NCBI GenBank assembly: GCA_023614405.1
Contig: CM042685.1
Location: 229,937,661-230,001,660, forward strand
Reading direction: 5' to 3'
DNA length: 64,000 nt
Source: Avena insularis
Lineage: Eukaryota; Streptophyta; Magnoliopsida; Poales; Poaceae
This document shows, in pieces, positions 10,640 through 22,785 of the stretch (the first letter of the stretch is position 1; every line of letters starts with the position of its first letter). The position numbers and the translations under genes were made by a program. The notes under the pieces are model-generated. The model had not been told where the DNA came from. It saw only the letters and a list, made by a program, of their open reading frames with translations, and ran no database searches.

Positions 10640-13600
10640 ATTTAGATATTAAGATCATTTCCCCTTCATATTAATGAATGGTATATAAAGTGATTTTAAA
10701 GATTGTGGTTTTGAATTTTTGATTTAAAGTTTCTCAATAGGACAAGGTTAATAACTTACACTTAAGTTTTATTATGAATCTTTAATTATGGCTTAAAACT
10801 TTTAGTAATTAGATTTAAATACTTTAATCAAGAATTGTCTTTAAAGAAAATTTAAAATAGGCAATAAGTTAAGATTATGAAATATTTAATATTTTTCTAG
10901 TGTAATATATTTATTTAAGATCTTAAATATGATTTTTATTTATTTTCAAGTATTTTTCTTATGTTTATAAAATTCCATAAAGATTTAAATGTCTTTGAAT
11001 ACTTACTTCAAATTTTATTTATAAAAGAATGAAGTTGGTATTTTTATAAAATAGTAATTTTATTTTTTATACACTAAAATGATTCTTTTATTAATTTGTT
11101 TAAGGATTTTTCTTATTTTATGAATTTTTAGGAAGTACTAAGTGTTTTAATATAGATCATTCAGTTTTATTAGACTAAAATGCAAACTAGCATTTTTCTT
11201 AAATACATTATTTATTTAGGACCATGAAAGTGAATTTATTTATTTTTATATATCATTTTCATTTTTAGAGAATTCCCATAAGGAATTTATGTTACTTAAA
11301 TATTTATCTTAACTTTTATTATCCTAAAATGCAATGTACTATTTTTAGTGAGTAGTTTAGATTTTTATGAACATATGGATATATTATTTGTATTTTCAGG
11401 ATTTTGCTATATATTTTTTAGGGTTTACAACATTTCTAGGTCATTTTGGTAAATTCTAATTCTTTTATTTTAGTAGTTAAATTTTTGGGCCTGATCCCTT
11501 GGGCTGGCTCGGCCCAACCTAGTGGATCCTGGTTCAAACCCACCTGGCTGTCACTGGATCGACCCATCGGCCCAGTGCGCCCCCTCTCAAGCTCGACCAA
11601 CCTCGCCCTCTCGTCCCTCTCTCTCGGGACCGAGGGTTCCTCTTCGCCGCCACCCGATTCCGGCCTTCCCGGCTGCCACTGTGTTGCAGGATGAGGCAGT
11701 CGACGGCGCTCCATTATCTGGTCCTGTTCGATTCGCCTCTAGGCCCCTCTCCCGGTCAGGATGCTCCACCCCAAACCCTAGGGTTTGGTGGTTGCTGGCG
11801 ATGTACTGCTCTGCCGCTCTTGTGGTGTTGTGCTATGCTCCTGGTGGTGCGGTGGTGGTGTTCGACCATTGGTGTGGCTATGCCCGCAGCCATGGCTTGG
11901 CGCAGGTTGCAGCGCCCTCGGGTGCTCCTTGTGCCGCTGTGTGCGTTCGTTGGCCCCTTTGATTCCTCTTCTACTCGTCAGCGAGGACCACGGGTAAGTG
12001 CTCTCTCTTTATCCCCCTCTTGCTCTCTGTCCTATGCCTCTCTTGATAGCCTATGTGTGCTCCTAGTGGGCAATCCCTAATTAGGGTTCATGGTTCGATT
12101 AGGGTTCATCCCTCTGGGTTGACTATGATGAATTAATTAGAACTAGTAGTGGTGGTTATACTATTTTGGATGATTGTATATTAAAGATTGTAAGGTTGTT
12201 AGTGGCTCTATTAGTCTTATTCCAATTGGATATTAGATCCTATCCAAGTGGTGATGCTACTCTATTAAGCTATGGTTTACCCATTCTAGTGATGTGGATT
12301 TCACTACTTTTTCATGTTCTTGGTACTGGCAGTGGTACTGTCAGTAATTGTTCACTATATCTTTATACTCTAGCCTGTGTTGTTGCGTTCAGATTGGAGT
12401 TAATATGATACTCCTATGATACTCTGATTTTGTATACGCAAACATGATTATGATTCCTGGTTGTTCATTCCAGAAAAATGATTGATTAGCTTTCTGTAAG
12501 TTTACTTGTGATATTTAGGTATAGGATTTGCTTGATTTAGACTATATACTTGTGACACCTTCTTTGAATTGGTACACACATGTCCATTTTATTATTGAGA
12601 TAAATTCTACCAGTGTCCAAGTGTGACTTGGGATAAAATGAATTGAAATCTTCTGCTGGATTTGTTTTCCTAAGATGATGTAATTTCCCTAGCCTATGAT
12701 GCTGGTCTGAGGCATAGCTAAGTAGAAACTAAGTTTTTTACTTGTTGTCACTCATAGATGTATTCTGGTACTTAGTATCAGCTAATGATTCTTGAATTCT
12801 TTGAGAAAATGATTGGCATCCTCACTGTTTAATATAAATCCTTAAGATCTATTGATTTCTGAGGTGCTACTCCTTAAGAGATGTGCCCAAAAATCTTGAT
12901 GTAAGGCTACTGTTATTTTTGGAAGTGGAGATATAGATTTATATCCAAGATCAATGATGCATAATGCTAAGATCTTGGCTTTGTTTGTAAAGATTGGTTA
13001 TTGACTTTTATTTAAATTACTTCTATGATGGATACACCCCGCTTGGGTGTTATTCTGAGAAGATCCGTACTAAACAACATATGCTCTGATATTTTAATAT
13101 GGATGGATCATGTGATTGTTTTATGTGTACTCACACCTATATGCAAGATATAAGAACGGATACTGCACAATCTGGTGAGTAGTGCTGGTGATTTTTACCT
13201 ATTGTTGTGAAGCGATCTATGATCTTTTGGAAATCTTGTGGTGGTTTAAATGTTGCTTCAACTCACTTGCCGTGGATTGCTCTTGAGGCCTTCTTTTCCT
13301 AGCTCCATCTCCCCTTGGTTGTTCCTGGGCTGATGTTTGATCTTCCCCTGATTTTAGCTCTTAGATGGCTCCATTGAGTAGCCAGAGCTGATGATATGGT
13401 GAATCTGATCTAAGTGGTTATTTGGATGTTAGGCAGGATGATTCCTGGTGGTGTGCTGAGAGCAATGTTCTTGTCTAGCTGTGATGGAAGTGCATGTGTG
13501 GTAAGTAACCAGCAAAGTGGTAATATGCTACTACAGCTATGTTCTTATCCTCCCTTTTGGCTGTCTTGTGTTGACAACACACTATGCTGCATGCAGGTGT

Positions 13601-14776
13601 GTAAGCTACTAGTGAGTGTGCCTGGTATGGTGCAAGTTCCCATATCTATAGCTTTTAAGTTGTGGATGAGTTCTAGTAAAAGTATGATATTTTCCTGATG
13701 TTTTTACCTTTTTTCCTTTTACCGTTCTAGTGAAACTTGCCCCTACTGATGAGGTTGAACTGAGGCCATTACTTAAATAAGAACAGATGCTCAACTTGGT
13801 GAAACTTGCCCCTTTAAGATGAGCTCAATGATGAAGCAATTAACAGTGCATTCCACCGTTTACTAGTGAGAGCAAAACCATTTAAACTAACCAATTTCTC
13901 TTAGTTTCTTTGTTTTCCATTCTTATTTGCAGGAATCCAAAAAGAAGAAAGGATAAGGAAGATGAAGAAATTTCCCTAAAGTTTAGTATATGATTTTCCT
14001 TTATTCTTGTGTAATTTTTGTATTCATATACTTGTAATTTCTTTTTTCTTTTTTCACATTTATAAAAGCAATAATGTTTGTATTATTGTTTTAATGTTAT
14101 TCTTTAGTGATTATTCATGGACATTGTAAGGATATTGTAATATTATTTATATGATAATAAAATAAATGTTTTATCCATTTTTGTGAATTGGAACTTATAA
14201 ATATTTATATCTTCTTACTAATTCAATTCATATTTATTATTGTAATTCTTTTTTCTTTTGTATTTAAATTTCAATTATATTTTCTATTTGTCAATTGTAA
14301 AGACAATGTGATTTATTATATTGTTATAAAGTTAAACTTCCTTATTTTTGTGATTTAAATCAAGTAAATAGTAATATCTTATATACAAATATGAGTTTAA
14401 TTCTTATTTATTATAAAGTATATATTGTTTATTCATAATTGTATATCAATTATGAAATGTTATTATTAACTATAAAACAATTTCATTTTGTTTCAAAACA
14501 AATAAGTTTTAAATGTTTCATATTTCAATTTTGTGAATTTTATAAATTCATTTGAATTCAAATATATGTTTGAATTATTCTCCCCTCAACACACAAAGAT
14601 TCAATAGGTTCATGTCAAAATCCACTACACATGTCCTGATGTTTCCGTTAGAACAAGAGTGATCTAGATCCTTCTATAGCTTCTTTAGTTTTGCGCGAAA
14701 ATTCCTAGATTTTCTATGCATGAATGCAATGCACAAGCATGTGTTCACTCTATTTCTAGGTGCTAATCCTGGGATG
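10640..14776 (-). repeat. AT-rich, LTR-like DNA (old Tekay-type LTR?)
   Basis: No protein domain is visible. Read on the minus strand, the right edge (14776 downward) begins with a sequence close to TAACATCCCAGG, similar in style to the start of the element A LTR (TGTAACATCCC). A GC-rich, promoter-like patch at 11470-12000 lies inside otherwise AT-rich DNA, again like the long LTR of A. Exon-like GC islands and ggtaag / tgcag signals at 11990 and 13930 are plausible by chance. The left edge is the CACTA terminus, suggesting that the CACTA element inserted into this older LTR. The assignment is tentative. Confidence 0.35.
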
Positions 14777-15391
14777 TTAAAGAGCCGGATCCAGAACCAA
14801 CATAACCCACGAAGCAGTGCTTCTTCTTGATAGATTTGAGGTAGGCACAGCTCTCAGCATCAGCTTCGTGAAAACTCCGGACTGTCTCTGATATTCCCTA
14901 GAAATCGACGTAAGGGTGTTTCATCATCTGGTTTATCCTGTGCCTCAGCAGTGATTTCCCTGGTCTAGCATTGGCCAAGCCGGATCCAGAGCGGTAGTAT
15001 TCCTCATCTGTGTATCTGATCTCATCATGGAGACAGATTCGTATTTTTCCTCCACCACTACTTCCACTTCAGGAGCGGGTTGGGTGAGTTCAAAGTTTTT
15101 TCGGTTCTTGAATTCCTTTGCCTCCACAGATAGAGTAGATCCGGTTTGTTCTTCCGTCGCGATTGGGTGGGTTCAACGAAACCGAGATAGATGTCGATCT
15201 CGCCAATTGACATGATGGTGTAAGTCGTCACTGGATCCTTAGCCGGAATCCAAGTCTCGTCGAGAAGAACGAGAGGGACATCACGCGCATAGAGAACGTG
15301 ACCGGTGGCAATTGTTTTGCCAATTCCCGCAGACAGAGATTCCATCCGGAACGAAGGTCCGAAGGTCACCTGCCCCACGGTGGGTGCTAAC
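14777..15391 (-). pseudogene. element E: Tat-like gypsy 5' internal fragment (start of gag)
   Basis: Minus-strand fragment next to an LTR. At about 15340-15190 the frame reads GIGKTIATGHVLYARDVPLV, then WIPAK and an IGEIDIYLG block. The same order (GIGETIDIGRVLF, FWIPAK, IGDIHLFIG) opens the gag of element D near 54970-55130, so E and D are related. The frame stays open to about 15058 and is then lost; the fragment stops at the AT-rich LTR-like DNA at 14776. The primer-binding site lies at 15372-15389. No pol remains. Confidence 0.7.
15372..15389 (-). other. element E primer-binding site
   Basis: Minus strand reads agcacccaccgtggggc directly after the LTR end, matching in position and form the primer-binding sites of elements C and D. 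Confidence 0.65.
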
Positions 15392-15919
15392 TGTCTTCGG
15401 ATTGATCACAAGTACGCCATAGGGGGTCCTAAGAGTGTTGATAAGGATTGGGTGTGAGCCGTACGGTGTTCCGGGGACGGTGAGCACACAAGTTTACCCA
15501 GGTTCAGATCTGACGGCGGAGATCATATCCTACTCCTGCTAGCAACCCAGTAATATATTGGCAGAGCCGGATGTTACAGCGGATTATAAGAGAGGTTCGC
15601 CTTTGCGAGTTGGTTATGGTTGTCTATGATTGCTGCCCTAAACGCTTTACCCTAGGACGGCTTATATACTCATCTGGCCTAGGGTTTAAAGGAGAGATCT
15701 ATCTAGCTACGATACAGAGTCGGTACTAATTACATCTTGGACTACAAGTAATACTACATGCCTATGTCGGTAAGTCTTTTGGGCCTTGGCATGGCCGGAA
15801 GTGACTCTGTCTTCTTTCTATGACTGGACCACCCGTGGAACAAAGCTCTAACCCTTAGTGGGACACCCTGGTCAGGGAGTCATGTTGGTATACCCGAAAT
15901 GTATATCCCCAAAATAACA
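15392..15919 (-). repeat. element E LTR (single)
   Basis: On the plus strand it starts tgtcttcgg and ends near ccccaaaataaca, giving TG...CA ends. On the minus strand the start contains ggggatatac...gggtatacc, close to the starts of the C and D LTRs. A TATA-like cttatata (about 15660) and the run of sequence upstream suit an LTR promoter. Only one LTR is present. The right edge could lie a few bases further, at 15923. Confidence 0.65.
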
Positions 15920-17257
15920 AACAGATAAAAGCAAAGTGAACTTACTGCTAAAAAATATTCTAAAGTGTAGCAGGATAGATCCAATCTATTATTGAACATG
16001 AGACAACTAATGCCGGTGACGGCGCGGAGGCGATCGTACCAAAATTTGTTCATGCAAAGCGTAACCGAGAGAGCGAACCTAGAGCCTGATCAAGAGGCAA
16101 GATGGTAGATCAAAAGAATGACATAAATGTAAAAACACGGAAGAAGCAAATGCAGTAAAACGTGACGTACCTGTCACACAAGACGACCTCACGTATTTCG
16201 CATCTGAAACACGTGCACAATTGTTGGAGCTCTCTCTTCGAAGGTCAACATGGAAAAATCTACATTATGAATAGAGAAAAAATGTGAGAAAGCTAATTCC
16301 AATAAAACGCGAAGAGTGTGGCAGGAAATAAGAAAGAGGATGGCTTACGGTGCGACGAACATCGCATGAGCTCTGCCGTAGAGAAGAAGAAGCATGGGCG
16401 AGCTGCGGCGACGTCTCTCTAAGAGCATGATGAAAGAGACACCGAAATCGAATACAAAACTACCCGAGGAGAGAGAGGAAGAAAATAGAGTAGGAAAGTA
16501 TGATGAGGTATCTAAGCCACCTTGTCACGAAGAACCGCGAACGTCTACACGCTAGGCTTCTAGCTCGAATATACAACCGCGAGAACCTGTATCGTATATA
16601 GTACATGCTGCCAGCCGGCATGACTTCCGCCGAGTTCTGCCACCACATCGGCTCTAGACGGCCCCACACCCGCGAGAAACCATGGCCTCCATGGGCTTAC
16701 TGTGCCACATTGGCTATGAGCGGGCCCTAAGTACACGAAAGACCGCTCCCGTCTAGAGTCTATGATGGCACGTCGGTTTCGTACGGGCTCCACGTCCGCG
16801 AGGAACCGCGACGGGCATGAACTCACATTGCCACGTCGGTCTTCGCCAGGCCCCATGACCGCGAGAAACCGAGCCTGGCATGGGCTCGGCGCCATGGTGG
16901 CTCTCGATGGGACGCACGTCAGCGAGAAGCCGCGGCTTGCATGGGATCATGGCGCCACGTCGGCTACGTGCAGGCCCCATGTGCAGGAGAAACCGCGAAC
17001 GACATGGGCTCACGGCGCCACAGAGCCTCTTGGAGGGCGTGGATGTGTGTCATGCCGAGAATGCCTCTCACAGAACATGGACGTGCCCATGTACGCAGAC
17101 AGTGGGCCGATGGCATGCACGCAGTCAACCGTCCTGCAACACGGGGTAGGACAGCGCGCATGACACCCATCTGTGGTAAGGAATCTTTCATCCTAGCCCG
17201 CAGCGGGACCTGCTTCCCGGAAGAGCAGGGCTCTCTTGCGACGGTGCCGCGTGTCCT
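15920..17257. other. unassigned DNA between elements E and B
   Basis: No gene recognised. The first ~690 bases are plain AT-rich intergenic sequence. From about 16613 to 17035 a decayed minisatellite is present (listed separately). The frames seen there on both strands follow the repeat and are not supported as genes. Confidence 0.5.
16613..17035. repeat. decayed ~62-bp minisatellite, 6-7 units
   Basis: Units begin with catggg or a close variant at about 16619, 16690, 16760, 16816, 16879, 16940 and 17003. The last four are 61-63 bp apart and the earlier ones about 70 bp or shorter. Each carries a gccacgtcggct block and a ccgcgagaaaccgcg block. Divergence is high, so the array is old. Confidence 0.75.
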
Positions 17258-18806
17258 TGATACATTGCAAATGTATCTATAATTTTTTATGCTCCATGCT
17301 TGTTTTGCACCAATTATCTTATGTTTTTGTCTACACTTTGTGGCATTTTTATGAATTTTCTGGAACTAAAATATTGACAAGTGCCATAGAGACAGTTTCT
17401 TGTTTTCTGCTATTTTTGGTTTCAAAAAAACTAGTAAAGAAATATTCTGGTATTGGACGAAACAAAAGCCAAAGTTCCTATTTTTTCCGACACGACACGA
17501 AGTCCGGAGGAGAGGAGGAGACGCACCCCAGGGCTGCCACACCTGGGCTAGGCGCGACATGCCGCCCTAGGGTGTGGGCCCCTGGCGCTCCACCGACCTT
17601 GCCTCTCCGCATATATAATCCCCCCGAGACGAAAACCCTAAGTACCCAATCAGAATTGCACGAAAAAGTCTATAGCCGCCGCCACCGTTGTCCCTAGATC
17701 GGGAGGGATCTGAAGCTCTTCCCGGCACCCTGCTGAAGAGGGGAGATCATCCCGGAGGCCTTCTTCATCATCATGCCTGCCTCCGGAGTGATGTGTGAGT
17801 AGTTCATCCTTGGACTACGGGTCCATAGTAGTAGCTATATGGTTGTTTCTCCTATTTGTGCCACCATGTTTAGATCTTGTGAGCTGCCTATCATGATCAA
17901 GATCATCTTATTGTAATGCTACATGATGTGTTTGCTGGGATCCAATGAATATTGAGTATTATGTTAGATTGATTATTATTCTAACATGTCTATGTTATTT
18001 GTGATCTTGCATGCTCTCTGTTTCTAGTAGTTACTCTGGCCAAGTATTTACTTGTGACTCCAAGAGAGAGTATTTATACTCGATAGTAGGTTCATGCCTC
18101 TAGTAATCTGGGAGAGTGATAGAAACTTCTAAGATTGTAGATGTGTTGTTGCTACTACGAAGAAAACAATAATCCTTTGTCCAAGGGCAAATGTATTATA
18201 TACATTACACACTTTGCTTAATACAATTATCTGTTGCTTGTAAGTTAATACTTGAGGGTTGTTCGGATAATATCCCGGAGGTGAATTATTAGTCATAGAT
18301 GCAGTTGGATTACAGTCTATGTATCATGTTGTAATACCCAAGTTAATCTCATAGTGATAATAATGTCATGTACATGCACTGTTATGCATTCTCTATTTTT
18401 CAATTGCCCAGCTGTAATTTGTTCACCCAGCATGTTATTTATCTTATGGAGAAACACCTCTAGTGATCTGTGGACCCTGGTCCATTCCTTCCTACTGATA
18501 TACCATCTACTATTTATTGTTTACTTTATGCAATTACTACAAGCAATTACTTTATTCCACACTATACGTTTAATCCTCTCTTTTTAGCAAAACCATTGAG
18601 CTTGACAACCTCACTTATAAGTTAGGGCAAAGTATTTTGGTTGTGTTGTGTGCAGGTTCCACGTTGCTAGCAACACCTTCGGAAGTGGTTTCTTTCTCCT
18701 ACTGGTTCAATAACCTTGGTTCCATAATTGAGGGTAAACTTGCTGATGTGCTTATCATACCTTGCTCTTGGGGTTTCCAACATGCTCTACATCAACTGAG
18801 CCATCA
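17258..18806 (+). repeat. element B 5' LTR
   Basis: Starts tgatacattgcaaatgtatc and ends ctgagccatca. It aligns over its whole length with 38585-40135, with clearly more differences than the LTR copies of element A show, so B is the older insertion. A TATA-like tatataatc sits at about 17610-17620. Confidence 0.9.
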
Positions 18807-18816
18807 CAAGCTTTTC

Positions 18817-18834
18817 TGGCGTTGTTGCCGGGGA
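18817..18834 (+). other. element B primer-binding site
   Basis: tggcgttgttgccgggga lies 10 bases after the LTR end. It has the form of the tRNA-Asp-complementary primer site used by Athila/Tat-type elements, with one or two substitutions. Confidence 0.75.
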
Positions 18835-19002
18835 GAAAGAAGATTTCTACAAGGGGAGCCTCTCACTACCAATCTCTTTACTTTGTTTTTTTTTGCTTTG
18901 TTTCTTTTGATTTATTTGGTTTGCTTATTTTTATCAAAAAACACAACAAATTAGTTCCTACTTTAGTTGCTATTTTTGCAGGCTTGCTTTAATTTTGCAA
19001 AA

Positions 19003-19976
19003 ATGACTACTCCTAAAAACACTAAGTTGTGTGACTTCACTAGCACAAACAATAATGATTTCATTTGCACACTTATTGCTCCACCTGTTCCTGAAGCTAC
19101 TTCTATGAAATTAAACCTGCTTCGCTGAATCTTGTTATGAAAGAGCAATTTTCTGGTGTTACTACTGATGATGCTACTACTCACCTTAATAATTTTGTTG
19201 AAGTTTGTGAGATGCAAAAATATAAGGATGTAGGTGGAGATATTATTAAGTTTAAATTGTTTCCTTTCTCTTTAAGAGGAAGAGCTAAAGATTGGTTGCT
19301 ATCTTTGCCTAAAAATAGTATTGATTCTTGGATTAAATGCAAAGATTCTTTCGTTGGAAAATATTATCCGCCTGCTAAGATTATATCCATTAGAAGTTAT
19401 AATGAAATTTAAACAATTTTATAATGAACATGTTGCTCAAGAGTGGGAAAGAATGAAATCTTTAGTGAAGAATTGCCCCACTCATGGACTGACTACTTGG
19501 ATGATTATCCAAACCTTTTATGCAGGACTAAATTTTTCTTCAAGAAATCTATTGGATTCGACTGTTGGAGGTACTTTTATGTCCATCACTTTGGGTGTTT
19601 CAACAAAGCTCCTGGATAATATGATGATTAATTATTCTAAATGGCACACTGAGAGAGCTCCACAAGGTAAGAAGGTAAATTCTGTTGAAGAAACCTCCTC
19701 CTTGATGATAAGATTGATGCTATTATGTCTATGCTTGTTAGTGGAAAAGCTCATATTGATCCAAATAATGTTCCTTTAGCTTCTTTGGTTTCTCAAGAAG
19801 AGCAAGTTGATGTGAACTTCATTAGAAGTAATAATTTTAGCAACAATGCTTATAGGAATAATTTTGGTAATAATAATTATAGGCCATATCTTTCTAATCA
19901 TGGTAATGGTTATGGAAATTCTTATGGAAATTCCTACAACAATAATATAAGTGAACCCTCTGAACTTGAAGTCATG
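19003..19976 (+). pseudogene. element B gag, broken and interrupted by element A
   Basis: This would be the structural capsid protein of the element. The ATG at 19003 follows the leader; the frame then shifts near 19110, again near 19409 and again near 19700. The middle contains a retrotransposon-gag core: KFKLFPFSLRGRAKDWL followed by SWIKCKDSFVGKYYPPAK. After it comes an asparagine/tyrosine-rich stretch (about 19850-19950). The coding sequence stops at codon ATG (19974-19976), where A inserted. Reading continues in the same frame at 24037 and again at 35273, confirming where the two halves belong. Confidence 0.85.
19972..19976. repeat. element A target-site duplication, left copy
   Basis: tcatg, repeated at 24035-24039 and 35271-35275, each directly after an A LTR end. 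Five bases fits a gypsy integrase. Confidence 0.9.
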
Positions 19977-21334
19977 TGTCAACACCCGGATTTTTCAATC
20001 CTAGATGCCTGTTATGCCATACATCGCAATCCCAGGATTACCATTTTTGCGAGACATAACAGAATTGGATACCATAGTACTTCATCCATTACAAACGATA
20101 CATAAGTTCTTACACAAATAGGGATCTCATGATCCAGTTCTTAATACAACATCAAGCAGCGGAATACGTAATAATAACGGTAGCATAGGCGAAGCTCCAT
20201 CTTGAGGTCACTGCAATCTGACGATGGGAGATGATCCTAGTTGTCGTAACCTTCCTGGGGTCCATCTTCCAGGTACTCCTCTTCATAGTCTGGCCATGGG
20301 AATAGCCAGGGACAAAGCCATGAGTACTCTTTAAGTACTCGCAAACTAATACTAACAGGTAAAGGGGTTTTTGTGAGTAATAGGACACTAGGCTCTAGGG
20401 TTGTTTTGCAAAAGCCAGATTTATCTCTACTAGCTTCTGAAGCTAGTCATAATTTTATAAATCCTAAGTGGGAACTTGTATTTCAGGTCACAACTCTGTG
20501 GTGGTCAAGTCAAAGTCTCAATTCACTTCACAAGTCATTTTGAAAAGTCTGACGGGGGAACAGTATGGCCACTCCAACTGTCCATAACCGCGGACGCGGC
20601 TATTCGAATAGTTTTACACTCTGTAGAGATTGTACACTTTCACCACAACATTCGATACATCCGTCAGGAACAAATCCTGAATTCACCATACTCAGTATGC
20701 GGATAATCAATCCTAACCTTTCAATTACACGCCCTAGTATGAGCACCTCTCCTGTGATTTTGGCCTCCCAACCATGACCAGCTGTCATCTTGGGTACTGC
20801 ACAGGTGGACAATCTTCACAAGGTAGCCTCAGCTCAGACCTTGGCCATGAGGGAACTAATACTAAGGTATATAAGTTTCCAGTCAAGCCCTACCCAATAT
20901 TCGGGTATTGTGGTTGTACGCTAAAATTGGAATGGTATGGCATCCAGACAACCATCAGTTTTATAAAGGGCTAAGGCTCATGCCTCAACATTTTTATCAC
21001 CAGAATCATCAAGTGTTTGGAAACACATGTCCAAAATATTTCAATAGAATGATCCATCATTCCAAGGTTTTCATAACCATTTTTCCACCAAGTATTCCCA
21101 TCTAAAAGTTGATCCAGTTTTATGCTTAGCACTAGCATCTACAGGTGGGGGTAGTACTAATGAGGGGTGGTAACTAGTGGAGTTTCACTAAGTCCAACCT
21201 TATATCTTAGGCTGATATCAAGGTTTCTAGCTTAGGCCAAATTTTATGCTCTTTATGCAACCTTCAGCATCTTTCCAAAATCTACCAGTCACTTAAGTAA
21301 ACTCTAAGTAAGCTTAGATAAAGAAAAAAAGTGA

Positions 21335-21540
21335 GAAGCTTGCACATAAAACTAGGATTGGTTTATCAAATGGGTAATCTTGCAAGGGTTAGCTTGCATA
21401 GGTATAGTATCAGCTTGCACATTCCCTAGTAGTATTTGGCTTGCTAAAGTAGAGTGTCTTGCAAGTTTTAGCTTGCATCAATGTCAATATAAGCTTGCTA
21501 AATTGCAAGTGTTAACTTGCAAGGTTACTAGCTTGCCTTG
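21335..21540. repeat. cluster of gcttgca / cttgcaag motifs in the A LTR
   Basis: About eleven copies of gcttgc or cttgcaag occur within ~205 bases. The same cluster recurs at about 32578-32783 in the other full LTR. It lies downstream of the LTR TATA box on the element strand. Confidence 0.75.
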
Positions 21541-22773
21541 TGCAGAGCAGTGGTTGAAGTTCTCCTCGGCTTCTTCTTCGTAGTATCCTCCTTCCTCCTC
21601 GTAGCCTTGGTCGGTACTAGCGTCTATGAATAAATACGAGGTACAAAATCACCAAACAATACTTAACTACTTGCAATCATCACACACAAGGGTCTTATAG
21701 ATGATCTAACATCATCTCTAACCTTACAAGGTTAAGGCTTGATTTGATTCTTTTTATTTTTAGAAAAGTAATTTCTACTCATTGAAAAACTACTTAAGAT
21801 TTAATATTCTCCAAACCAAATATGGGATCATGTTGACACATGTCATCACCACATATTGTAGTCCATGGGAATGTGATTTAAAGTGGTGTCACAATTTAAT
21901 AAGGTTTTACCCTTTTATTTTAATTAATTAAAGTGGCTAGAAATGCTTATGTAGCATTCTTTTATTACTTGAACATTATTTCTGCAAGTAAACCTATATA
22001 TTTTTATATATTCTGAAAGGTATGGTTAAATGTGATTTTTGAGAGTTGGAATCAACTCAAAAGCTTGTATGGTTTAAATTTGAAAAATGTTTGAATGCAG
22101 AAAAGCTTCTGCCTTGTTATGTTTACTATGGGTGATCTACAGATCCAAATGACTTGAATCCAATGGGCTTGGATTCAGCATTCATAGACCTTTCCAACAA
22201 AATTGGTTTCATCCAATTTGGTGCACTGAATCGATCTGGGTTGATTTTTCAAGTTGGGTACAGAAGTGTGTTTGAATTTAAAAAGAAAAAGGTTTAATTT
22301 GAATCGCTGGGCTGCGCGGGAAAAAGTACTGGGCCGGCCTGCTAAGCGCAGTGCTCCCGCGGGCTGCTTAAGTGGGTGTCCCCCCTCGTTAGTGACGCGG
22401 GGCTGGGCGAAGCGGTATGGGGCAACGTGGATCGTTCGATCTAGTTCTAATCCAACGGCTGGGGGTCATCGTCGACGCGAGACAACTCCGGCGAGAACGA
22501 AACCTAGCGCGGCCAGTGAGGGGTGCTGGGGGCTCACCGGGGTACGGGCGAGGGTCGGCGAGGCGGGCGAACGACAAAGTCGACGACGGCGAATCTCCTG
22601 GTACTGGTGGCTTCTCCTGGGGTGGCTCCAATCGCTGGCTCCCTTCTTCTCCAGAGGCGGCGGGCTCCGGTGAAATTCCGGCGGGGTGGTGCTCGCCTTG
22701 CTTTGAGAACGGTGTGGCACGGTCAGTGAGGAGAGGGGAGTGAGATGGTGTGAAGAAATCGTGCGGGGGTGGC

Positions 22774-22785
22774 CTCTATTTATAG
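22774..22785 (-). promoter_or_regulatory. TATA box of the solo A LTR
   Basis: Minus strand reads ctataaatagag, followed by a C/T-rich stretch suitable for a start site. An identical motif is at 34014-34025. Confidence 0.7.

Noticed and set aside
11436..12080. GC-rich frames possibly forming a first exon
   Set aside because: Low-complexity composition, no recognisable protein and a setting like an LTR promoter; kept only as LTR-like DNA.
14620..14645. cactacacatg as a possible left CACTA end
   Set aside because: It departs from the terminus after six bases and has no subterminal repeats or matching duplication.
16560..17282. Open frames on both strands rich in Arg, Gly and Pro
   Set aside because: They follow the ~62-bp minisatellite; the frames have no start context or domain and exist on both strands.
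19137..20105. Three overlapping frames as separate genes
   Set aside because: They are one gag interrupted by frameshifts; the last runs past the A insertion point into LTR DNA.
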